Shown here: positions 1 to 10,139 of the stretch, one piece after another
Numbering within the stretch: position 1 is the first letter of the stretch
How the letters are laid out: each line of letters starts with the position of its first letter
Assembly (NCBI RefSeq): GCF_040712315.1
Contig: NC_134013.1
Location: 82,962,001-83,026,000 of the forward strand
Source of the DNA: Castanea sativa
Taxonomy: Eukaryota > Streptophyta > Magnoliopsida > Fagales > Fagaceae
Length of the DNA stretch: 64,000 nucleotides
Reading direction: 5' to 3'
Position numbers and translations under genes: made by a program
Notes under the pieces: generated by a model
The model's input: the letters and a program-made list of their open reading frames with translations, nothing else
What the model was told of the DNA's origin: nothing
Database searches by the model: none

Positions 1-2842
1 GAAAGTTTATTATAAGAATTAAAGCAAATATTGAACAGTGAACGGTAAATCTAGATAAGAGAGAGAACGTTAATTACAGGGAATCTTTAAGAGTCATTTG
101 AACAAAGACGATAATAGGGAAAGGTGCATGCATGGGAGCTTAAACCAAAATTATTCGTAAAATATTCTCAGTCTTGTATACAATTGTAGACTGAAAAAAA
201 TATTAAAAAATTCAAATAATGTCTCATTGTAACAATGAACAGTCATTGAAACATAACCTTTTCAAAAGTCCAAGGGGTAATTCAATTTTGATTTTACCAA
301 TGGAATTGAAATCCGAGTAAGTAACAGAGTTAGGCAATGACCCATTGACCCTTGACACACCTCCATGTCAAAAAGACTAGCATCTGCATTTCTAGTTTCT
401 TCATTTGAGAAAAGGAAATCATAAAGTACTTATATGTGAGAATTGACATTTGGGTATTTTTTATTTAGAAAATTTTAACATATAATGTCCACTCATTCTG
501 ATGATTTTTATTTATCATTAGACCAAAATACTAGTTAATACTAATTGAGCTAATTAGAATCTACCCTAATCACTTGGTTGTCAAATCTTTTTTTTTTATA
601 CTATTTTCTATTTTTTATACTTATAAAATAGCATTTAAAGTAGACTCTGCTTATATTTTTTAGATGATAAAGTGAACTTTCCTATTCCCCTACTATTTAA
701 CAACTTGCAAGAGTGCATCTCTAGCTCTTTTTTTCTTTTCTTTTCCCGCATGAATCTGTACCTCCTTTGTCACAATCTAAGCCAATTCTTTCACAATGCG
801 AATTAAGGCATTATTTCTAGTTAGTACAAAATCGTTTCTTTTCCCCCTATACCCTAAATTTGCTCATATTGGACAAAACGACTTTTTGTTTTTATGGATT
901 TCTCGGTTTATAATTTTATGACCAATAAAATGAAAAACAAATTGCAGTAGCAACTAGGAGGTGATCTTTTTCACGTGGGAATTTCGGGTTTCAACAAAAT
1001 AAAACGTGGAGAACAACCTAGCGAACACGCTGAAGTTAACGCTCTTATTATAAAGACAAAATAGTAAGTAATAATATTATAATATTTTGTGACGGCAGTA
1101 CGTAGCTGGCTGTGAACTTTAAAGTTTTAAACGCGACCGCGTCGTATTCTCTTTACACGCTGCGGGGTCCACCAAGCAACCACGGTGAATTATGTTCGGG
1201 CGGTAATGAACTGCCCTCCAACTCCAAATTAACCACTCAAATACCCTTAGCCGAAATTACTTTTATGCCATCCTTATCCATAGCCATGGTGGATAGAATA
1301 TTTCGTTCATAATAATAATAAAATAATATTTCACGTTTTAAATTGGTGAGATTGTTGCTGGTACTTGGAAATTTTCAGTGTCAAAATATATATCAAATTG
1401 GGTTGTTTCAAAAGAATTTTGTTAGGATTCTAAATGAAACTTTTTTCATTGAGCGAAATATAATTGTTTAAAATTGGCAAATTATATTTTCGTCGAAATT
1501 TTGCTACACACTCACTTAAGTGAAATTATCGCAAATAAAATGCTAGGCAACTTAACTTAATGATTATATATATATATATAAAAGAAACCCTTATTTCACA
1601 AATCGAGGGAAGGGAGGTTACGTACTGACCTATGATATCAATATTACTCTAAGAGCAAATACTCTTGGCTCTTGAACCTAAACAAATCTAAATTCATCTT
1701 CTTAGCATATACTTCTCTTGTGACATATTTTTAGAGTTTCTCTCTAAGTGTTTCTATCCAAACTCTTGATTCCTTGAAATAATAGAGTTCTATTCTAGTT
1801 AGTTCCCAGTTGCTACGAATTTTTGAGGAGTTCCATGGAATGCTAGAGGTTTTAGTTCATACAAGTGAAGTTCGCCTATGCAAAAAATCACCATAGAAGG
1901 ATTCTAAGGGTTTTGGGACTATTGTGGTAGGAAGATAAATGAGGGAGTTACGAGGATTAATAGAGTGTATGATTGCAAAGGTTTTGTGAATATACACTAT
2001 AGACTATTGTAATTGTTCTTTATAGTGGATTTTCTAAAAATATTGGATTTTTTGAGGTTTTTCCATTGAAGAGGCTCTTTATTAATTAGTTTTCCATTTC
2101 GTTATCAAATCTTTGTATGGCATTTTCTCTAGTTTATTATTATTTCTTTAGATTTGGTTTGATCTTCGTGATTAATATATCTATTATTCTGTAACAAAAA
2201 AAAAAATATCTATTATTCTTCACCGTAAAGGTTAACTAAGGTTAGTGGGTGATTCTATTGATTAGTAGTGTTGTAATACTGTTTTTGATAAGTTAGGTTC
2301 TATCATCTTATGCTTTAAATTTTATTCTATTCTAGTCCTATTATAATTTTATATTGTAAATGGAATTTCTTTCATTTGTAAATATTTATAGCTATAAGTT
2401 ATAACTACAAAATATGATTTTCTTCAATTGAATAATATATTTCTTAAAAATACAAGAGTACTTGAAATAATTGAATCTGAAAAACGGTGTCTTGAGAAAT
2501 TTGTTATTAGCGCTAAGCAAAATATAACATATAAAAAAGGGAGGTGAAATTTTGATGATTTAGATTCATGTTCAAAATTACAAATTTTAAAAGACACAAA
2601 TGGAGAAAAATACTTCAATTGACAAACTAATGGAGACATCTAGGTTTGAATCGTATATATTAATGCAATGGAATGAAAATCACAACTTACAAGTATTTTT
2701 TTATTATAAAAAAACTCAATGAAAACCTGGAAAAGAAATTAGGGATTTGGAGGGTAACATCTCATAAAATGAGTGTGCAAATGAAATTAGGGGCTATGTG
2801 TAGTACTTTTTTGATAATAAACAGAGACATAATTTAAATCTT

Positions 2843-2873
<31 letters not shown>

Positions 2874-3810
2874 AGTAAATTTAAGTCAAAACAGAGGATA
2901 CTATCGTACTCTTATATTTGTAATTAAAAATAAATAAAAATCAACACTACACTGATTACATGTTGGTGTACATCCAATCAAAGTTTTTAATTAAACCTGT
3001 TTCACGTGAATTGCATTGTCCAGCATTTCTCTTTCGATCATCATCAAAAAGCTTATAATAATGGTCACCTAAGGATTCATGCGTAATAAACATCCGTTTG
3101 ACATTTTCCTATCTTTTTTGCTTCTTAAGTAATACACAATAATTTGCACCAAAAATAAAATACACAATAATTTATATAAACGGGATAATACGACCAATAA
3201 AAAAGCTATTTGAAAAAGATTTGATTTTGACAATAAATATAAAAAATTTCATTTGCACTTTTATTCGTCTTTGTTTGTTTGTTATTTTATTTTATAGCAA
3301 AATCTTAAAAGACCCTTGTGATTTTGGTCAATTTAAAAAAATACTCCATGTATTCTTTATTTATTGTTTTTGACTTATGAGGTTTAACAAAAGTAAAATT
3401 GATCTTTGTTTTGGAGAAGATCATCTTTACACAGCATGTGTTTGTGAAATATTGATGTTGCTACCAATAGGGTTTTCATGAAGTAGATGAGTGTCATAGT
3501 TGTAGTCAAATAAAAGTTAAATTATTGACGTATATTGAGTGAGTTTAGTTAAGATTAATCTATGTGTACAAGAAATATGGAAGTGTAAACAACTGAATCT
3601 GTTGATAACGAACCTTCACTTAATCACTTGTTGAACTTGTGTGATATTTGATACTGTGATTAATTTGTAAATTTTGGAAAAGTCTGTAATGCAAGAAATG
3701 TCGTCATGTTAAGACAATGCATGGGTTGTGTAAATGTTGAAATAATGCATGAGCTATGTAAAAAGTTTAGACAATGCATGACTGTGTAAATCTTAATGCA
3801 ACACAAGATC
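1..3810. other. Intergenic, AT-rich, no gene seen
   Basis: No convincing coding region was found on either strand. Positions about 1088-1316 are richer in GC than the surroundings and open for 66 codons, but the peptide is low-complexity and matches nothing I recognise. About 1600-2190 reads like a decayed LTR fragment, without identifiable ends. A GA microsatellite lies at about 2846-2873. Confidence 0.5.
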
Positions 3811-5069
3811 AAGAGCATCAACACCAAATTGTATTATTACCAAATTATATAATTTAAATAGATATCAAAATAGTAATAGTCTTTCATTCTTTTTAAGTGC
3901 CAATGACATTGATAAAATATAATCTATTAATTTCAAAATGAATAAATTTAAATTTAAAAAGTCTTTAGTAAAGTTATCCTAAAATATTGGTAGTAAGAAG
4001 AGAGAAGAGATTACAATTCTCTAGAGTTCTTAGCGTAATTCCACCATAAAATTTCTAAAATCCTATTTATCTATTCTTAAATAAATAGATTAAATTAAGC
4101 CACATTGTTGATAACTTAATTAAATAATAACCAAAATGAGTATATTATTAACATTTGTTTAAATGTTAATAATGACATGTCAGATCCCAATCCACCTGTA
4201 CAACAAAATAAGAAAACTCCATGCCTACGTGAACATTCAAGTATTGCTTATGGCTTACATTAGGGCTGTCCACAGGTTGGGCTGGGTCGGTTTTTGACCC
4301 AGCCCGAACCCGACCCGCCGGCGTCGGTTGGACGACGGAGGGACCCGAAACCGACCGCCGGTGTCAATCGGTCGAGTCGGTTTCGGGTAGTTTTCGATCA
4401 GTTCGGTCGGTTCAGAGGATCGCCGGATTCTGCAAACGTCGCCGGAATCTTCAAAACACTCGCCAGAATTTGCAAAAACTCAGTTCATTTGCACCGAAAA
4501 TCGCCGAAATAAGCTTGGATCGCCTCGAATCTCGCCGGATCTCACCAAATATGGTCGAGATCTCACCGAAATCAACTTGGATCTGCTCGAATCTTGCCGG
4601 AAATCAACTTGGATCTTCTCGAATCTCGTCGGATTTCATGAACCTTGGTCGAGATCTAGCCGAAATAAGTTTGGATCTCCTCGAATCTTGCCGAATCTTA
4701 CCAAATATGGTCGGATTTGATTGTTTTGGTTGACGAAATCTGCGAAATGAGGCTGAGATCTCATCGGAAAGCTGGAGAATTCGCGGATCGTTCATGCTCT
4801 TCGGGCGGGTCGGGTTTCGCGGGTTTTGAAGGAGAAGACTTGAAACCGACCCGCCGGCGTCGGATTTTGGAGAACGGGACCCGCGTCCAACCACCGGAGC
4901 AGTCGGATCGGGTGGAAACGGGTCGGGTAGGGGCGGTTTGGGCGGGTTGGCCGGGTGGGTTGGACAGCCCTAGCTTACATACCTCATTTTCTAAAATTTG
5001 ATAACATCAAAATTTTGCTGGTGGTACAGAATTTTGACAAACTGAAAGAATTTTGCTGATGGTGCTCTT
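3811..5069. mobile_element. Old inverted-repeat element hosting a hAT MITE
   Basis: The ends form imperfect inverted repeats. The left end begins AAGAGCATCAACACCAAA, and the right end read in reverse complement begins AAGAGCACCATCAGCAAA. No coding capacity was found outside the nested element at 4261-4972. A clean target duplication was not seen, so the superfamily is uncertain. A similar terminal style (GCATCAACATTAG) occurs at 61765. Confidence 0.4.
4261..4972. mobile_element. Non-autonomous hAT element (MITE), 712 bp
   Basis: Perfect 12-bp terminal inverted repeats (TAGGGCTGTCCA at the left, TGGACAGCCCTA at the right) are flanked by an exact 8-bp target duplication, GCTTACAT, at 4253-4260 and 4973-4980. 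An 8-bp duplication is the hAT superfamily signature. The interior is GC-rich, with GGGTCGG-type runs near both ends. Its centre (about 4500-4715) is built of imperfect repeats around a GGATCTCCTCGAATCTTGCC-like core. There is no transposase, so it depends on an autonomous relative. The short ORFs inside are by-products of the GC-rich repeats. Confidence 0.85.
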
Positions 5070-6441
5070 AACAATAGAGATTTTTTTTTTTTTTTTTGAG
5101 AAGATTAATAATAGGGATTATGATTCTACAAGTTGGGATATGTAATGAATGAAGTCTTGGCAAATGAGAAATGACGTAACAAAATCGAATGTTTCATCCC
5201 TATTAATTGGAAACCAATTTCTCGATCCTTTCATGCTTTGTAATTAGAAAGGCAACTAAAATTCCGAAACATTGTATGTGGACGTGAAACCAGCATTAAT
5301 TTATACCATTTTTTGCTAATATGTCATGTGAAAGAGGATGCTTCAATTTTAAAAGTATTAGGTTCTGGTTCCTTGATAATTTTGGATTCCAATTCACAGT
5401 GGCCATGGTGTAGTATATCTTAGGATTACCTTCTAGAATATGCTTGTTCTTTAAGCAATTTGCTCCACCGATTAGCATATTGTGCCGAAACTGTAAGGAT
5501 TTTCTGACGTTTCATCGAATATGAACTTTGCCATGCGCCTATCGAATATATCAAGTTAAAGCGCACAGATGAGAATCTAAAATCTTCCAAAATTTGCCTG
5601 TTCCACGTTCACTTCTTTTCTTTTTTCCATGTATGTTTCAATCTTTAACGAGATATATGGCTTACGTGGGTTTGAGTGGCCAATCAAAGGAAAAGAATTA
5701 TTGGAATTTTGGCAAAATTCCATACCCCCTTCAGATTTAGTTTCACATGTGGTACCTTTCAACAGGGACAGAGTCACACTCACATTCCCCCCACAAGAAT
5801 ATTGATTCTCCAACATGCATGGGTGGCGTTACTAATACTTCAGGGGATTCAGCTTGATTTGACATAAAAAAAATATTATATGTATAAAATATTATTTTAT
5901 TAATTTAATTTATCTTTGAAAATATTTTTTGCATACGTTGTATTAAGTCTTATACATTCTAACAAAGATCAATACAGCATAAAACTAAACAACACAAATC
6001 AAACCATCCCAAAACCAACAAATAACATAAATTACAGATATCTCTTATATGTATTTATTTTCTTTATCTGACTATTGGTACTTTTGACTTTAAATAGTGA
6101 GTGCTTGTGAGTTGTAAGTGTATCTCTTTTTATTATAAATTTATATATTAATTATTTTGTGTGAGTGTGTGTCAATACTGATTGTGTGAATTATTTATTT
6201 ATTTATTTATTTATTTTTGTTATAATGTTATTTGTGTGAATGTTTGTGCGTAAAAATATAAATATAATATAACTTTGTATAATTTAATAATTAGAAAATA
6301 TAGAGAGTTTGCTACATATATGTGTATTGTTATTATGTTATAATAACATTTTGTTATAAATTTAGTGATTAAAAAAATAGTAAAGATAGTGATTCTTCAA
6401 ACATTTGATTGGTTAAATAGATACATAGTGTATTGTGTATT

Positions 6442-6472
<31 letters not shown>

Positions 6473-7250
6473 ATGGATGGATGAGTGTGGTTTTTTGGGT
6501 TAATAATTAATATAATGTACATGGATTGAGTTTTGTCATTCAGTTTAAAATATTTTTATAAAAACAATGACAAATTGATAATGAAAATTAGAAAAAAAAA
6601 ATACAAAATGTTTTACAAACTTAAAAAAATAAAATGTTTACACCTACCCACATTGGCAACAAATAATGAAAACTCATAATGATGTCAAAATATGAAAACT
6701 CGTAGTAAGGAGTAGTAAAATTTCAAGTATTTGTATGATTTTTTTGTTGTTAATAACTCGATATATTCAAGTTCTTTTTTTATTAAATTTTGTTTAATTT
6801 AAGTTTCTTAATGACTTCATTTATAAGAAATCCTGGAGTAGCCTTTATTGTCCAAGCTCTTTTTTTTTAATTTTATTTATTATAATTCTTACCATCAGTA
6901 GGGATGGGGATTTAAAATCTGCTTCTTCTAGTTAAGGAAACTAAACAATGTCACTAAACTATGACTCTTGACTTAATTGCTGAAGGATTTTTTTTTTAGA
7001 AAAAAATTATTGATGCTTTAGAGATTAATCCAATTGGATCTCAAGTGTGTCAAATTGTCAATATTATACTATACATTATATAATAAAAGTTTTATTCTAG
7101 AAATTATAGTTCCATCAAGTGTTTATCCTCTTTATGTGGCAATTACCTATCATGCTATCAGTCATAAAGATTTGAATAGATTACATAATTCCTCAATAAT
7201 GTAAGATGGCTTTCATTTCAATCATAAATTTTTAAAATTTTCAATTAAAA
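5070..7250. other. Intergenic, AT-rich, no gene seen
   Basis: No supported gene. The stretch holds a TTTA run near 6193-6215 and a GT microsatellite at about 6441-6466. The short ORFs at 5296-5867 lie in overlapping opposite frames and show no domain. Confidence 0.5.
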
Positions 7251-7255
7251 CAATG

Positions 7256-8060
7256 TGTAGGGGTATTGGGCCCAATAAGTATATGAAGGATGGCCCAACG
7301 AAGTATTTTGGGCTGGAAACCCAAATCCGAAGACATTAAAATGATCGTGGACTATTTAAGTATCCAAATACGTCCGAGGAGTAGATTTGTCCTCGGATTA
7401 CTAGGCCGAGGACATAGGAAGAGAAGTTTAGTATCCCTGGGTTATATTATAAAGAGTCCTACCATTATGGGGATACATGGTATACGTGGAGGACGATAGG
7501 AAGAACGGTGGAATGTCTAAAAATAAAGCTGCTACCACCGCCCATACATTAAAAGCTCTGTAAATTGATACGCTGGCTGTTTAGATGGAAGGATGGGACC
7601 TGAGCATAGAGCTTGGAACTTGGTCCCTAATCCCAGCGGGCTTTAGGGAAGAATGGATGAGACAAGTATCCAAAAATGAGGATTGCAACGAGAAAGTGGA
7701 AGGTGATGAAGGGAAAGAGAATGATATAAATAGAGGGGAAGACATACGAAGAAAGGAGGACTTTTGGGAGTAGAAGAGATAGAGTCAATAGTAAATGATA
7801 ATCAACACTTGTATCCAAACTTGAGAAATATTATAAACCATCCTCGGAAACAATCCGAGGACGATTTCTAAGTCTTACTCTTTGCAAACGATTCTTTATT
7901 TTGTTCCATTGGGCCCAAAGCCCGTTCTTTTTGTAATTGTCTAAACCATCCTTGAAATCTAAATTACAAACCCACCCTCTACAAATTCATTGTGAAGAAA
8001 GGCCTTTCAAGCCCATCTTTCTCCCAGTCGTGGTTTGGGAATTTGAATTGTGTCCTTACA
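7256..8060 (+). repeat. 5' LTR
   Basis: It is 805 bp and bounded by TG...CA. The differences from the 3' LTR fall near 7339, 7364, 7660 and 7722 (A/G, C/T, A/G, T/G). It contains a TATA box at 7725-7732 and two strong CCTCGG/CCGAGG hairpins. The U3/R/U5 limits cannot be placed exactly. Confidence 0.95.
7725..7732 (+). promoter_or_regulatory. LTR TATA box
   Basis: The sequence is TATAAATA, followed by AGGGGAAG, about two thirds of the way into the LTR. This is the expected place for the element's RNA polymerase II promoter. The same box occurs in the 3' LTR at 18832-18839. Confidence 0.7.
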
Positions 8061-8062
8061 AT

Positions 8063-8080
8063 TGGCGCCGTCTGTGGGAA
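8063..8080 (+). other. Primer-binding site
   Basis: TGGCGCCGTCTGTGGGAA begins two bases after the 5' LTR end. The first nine bases would pair with a tRNA ending ACGGCGCCA, as plant tRNA-Asp does; pairing beyond that is weak. The position and TGG start support minus-strand priming here. The exact tRNA is inferred. Confidence 0.75.
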
Positions 8081-8108
8081 TTTAGTCTTTAGGGAAGTTT
8101 AGGACATC

Positions 8109-10133
8109 ATGGTAGGATCAGAACCACAACGCAGCGCGGAGTCCGTGGGCTCCCAGCGTGAGGATCACTCCTTGCATCCTGATCATGGAGAGAACCGAGA
8201 AGGAAGTATACATACTACACACACCATCAGAAGTGCAAGTCATTCGCAAGGAGGAAGCAGAGTTCCTTACGAAAGAAATGCCAGGGCCATGCAGAAGGAG
8301 ATTGACGGCCTAAGGAGGAGATTGCGTCACGAGAGGAGAAGGAGAACTCCTCCGGTCTCTGACCCCTCTTCGGAGGGATCCGAGGATGAAAATTACAGGC
8401 GGAGATCCAGAACTCCCCCAGGTGAACATGTCTCTTCCGAGGAAGACAATCTGCATGGAGGGCGTGGCAGAGACTACCCCCCTAGGGGCTTAGGAAATGA
8501 CGCAATGGGAAGGGCGTTACACCAAATCTCCAGGTCACCCTTCGCGCGCAGATTGGAAGAAGGGAGGTTACCTCGGCGCTTCACACAACCGGCCTTCACT
8601 CTTTACAATGGTCGGACGGATCCTGTGGAGCGCGTAAGCCATTTCAGCCAGAGAATGGCAGTGCATTCCAGGAACGAAACTTTGTTATGCAAGATTTTTC
8701 CTTCTAGCCTAGGGCCCGTAGCCATGAGATGGTTTGACGGCTTAAGGGCAGACTCCATTGATTCTTTTAAAGAGCTTACTAGGGCATTTGGTTCTCGCTT
8801 CATCACGTGCAGTAGAGTTCCTCGTCCATTGGATTCTTTATTATCCATGGCCATGAGGGAAGGGGAAACCCTGAAAACATATTCGGACCGGTATTGGGAA
8901 ATGTTCAACGAAATTGACGGAGACTTTGACGATGTAGCAATAAGGACCTTCAAGGTCGGCCTACCAACGGAGCATGACTTGAGGAAATCCTTAACGAAGA
9001 AACCTGTCAGAAGCGTACGTCGACTGATGGATCGCATCGACGAGTATAAAAGGGTTGAGGAAGATCAGCTGCAGGGAAAGGGCAAGGCGAAGGTTATCCC
9101 ACAAGAAAGGAGGGATTTCAGGTCGGACCGATACAACAGCAATAGGCCTGCGCGGGATTTTTCCAGGCAAGCTGGTCACATACCCCCACAAGTGGTCAAC
9201 ACCGTCTTCAGGGAGCCGGTGCAGCAGCTGTTGGAGAGAATAAGGCATGAGCCTTTTTTCAAATGGCCAAATAAGATGGCGGGGGACCCTTTGAGACGCA
9301 ACCAAAATCTCCACTGCCATTATCACCGGGAGAGAGGTCATACCACCGAGGACTGTCGCACTTTGTGGAATCATCTGGAACAGCTGGTTAAAGAGGGAAA
9401 GCTGAAGCAGTTTCTGTACCAACCCAACGGGCGGGGAAACCAATCAGGAGTGGCAAACCATGACGGTCCTTCATCCAGACCACCTCTAGGTACTATCAAT
9501 GTCATTTTTGCAGCACCTGGTAGGACTGGCTCAGCTCCTTTCAGGGTAATGTCAGTTGCTCGAACATTGGCCGAGGAGTCACGGGATCAGCCAAAGAGGA
9601 TTAAGGCAAGTGTCCTGCCAGTCCTAAGTTTCTCTGAAGAGGACAAGGTGGGGACCATCCAGCCTCATGATGATGCCTTAGTGGTAACCCTCAGGATAGG
9701 GAACTATGATGTAAAGAGGGTAATGGTTGATCAAGGTAGTGGTGCAGATATCATGTACCCTGACCTATTTAGAGGCTTGAAGTTAAAAGTTGAAGATCTT
9801 ATGCCATATGACTCACCCTTGATAAGTTTCGAAGGGAGAGCTGTCGTTCCGAAGGGACAGATTAGACTGCCTGTGCAATCAGGTCCGGAGGTGGTAGACG
9901 TAGATTTCATCGTGGTCGATGCTTATTCTCCCTATACGGCTATTATGGCGAGACCTTGGCTGCATGCGTTAGGGGTTGTTTCCTTAACCTTGCATGTCAA
10001 AATCAAGTTTCATTCTGGAGACCAGGTGGTAGAGTTACTTGGGAGTCAGTCTGTGGCTCGACAGTGTGTCACAGCGGCAATTCTGCGTCGACCAGAACCA
10101 GATTCCCCGGCCTCGGCTAACGGTGAAGCATAG
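8109..10133 (+). CDS. gag-pro: Gag-protease polyprotein of the retrotransposon
   Basis: The frame is 674 codons starting at an ATG 48 bases after the LTR. The first 150 residues are basic and charged. Residues about 160-300 are the retrotransposon gag core, with the FTLYNGRTDP and MRWFDGL stretches. Residues 403-416 form a nucleic-acid-binding knuckle of unusual form, C-x2-H-x4-H-x4-C, where the usual second Cys is His. Residues about 530-650 are the aspartic protease, with DQG at 541-543 in place of the usual D-T/S-G, a variant I recall from related plant elements. The frame ends at TAG (10131-10133), and pol continues in the same frame. Gag would form the cytoplasmic particle and protease would cut the polyprotein. 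Confidence 0.9.
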   Translation: MVGSEPQRSAESVGSQREDHSLHPDHGENREGSIHTTHTIRSASHSQGGSRVPYERNARAMQKEIDGLRRRLRHERRRRTPPVSDPSSEGSEDENYRRRSRTPPGEHVSSEEDNLHGGRGRDYPPRGLGNDAMGRALHQISRSPFARRLEEGRLPRRFTQPAFTLYNGRTDPVERVSHFSQRMAVHSRNETLLCKIFPSSLGPVAMRWFDGLRADSIDSFKELTRAFGSRFITCSRVPRPLDSLLSMAMREGETLKTYSDRYWEMFNEIDGDFDDVAIRTFKVGLPTEHDLRKSLTKKPVRSVRRLMDRIDEYKRVEEDQLQGKGKAKVIPQERRDFRSDRYNSNRPARDFSRQAGHIPPQVVNTVFREPVQQLLERIRHEPFFKWPNKMAGDPLRRNQNLHCHYHRERGHTTEDCRTLWNHLEQLVKEGKLKQFLYQPNGRGNQSGVANHDGPSSRPPLGTINVIFAAPGRTGSAPFRVMSVARTLAEESRDQPKRIKASVLPVLSFSEEDKVGTIQPHDDALVVTLRIGNYDVKRVMVDQGSGADIMYPDLFRGLKLKVEDLMPYDSPLISFEGRAVVPKGQIRLPVQSGPEVVDVDFIVVDAYSPYTAIMARPWLHALGVVSLTLHVKIKFHSGDQVVELLGSQSVARQCVTAAILRRPEPDSPASANGEA

Positions 10134-10139
10134 CAATCA
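10131..10139 (+). promoter_or_regulatory. Possible leaky stop between gag-pro and pol
   Basis: The gag-pro stop is followed in frame by CAA TCA, giving TAG-CAA-TCA. This matches the UAG-CAR-YYA consensus known to promote ribosomal readthrough in plant RNA viruses. The pol frame continues without shift for over 2.3 kb. A simple CAG-to-TAG mutation in a single-ORF family would look the same, so the programmed role is inferred. Confidence 0.45.

Noticed and set aside
1112..1312. Small gene at 1112-1312
   Set aside because: The GC content is higher than the flanks, but no domain, conserved motif, splice context or promoter was seen.
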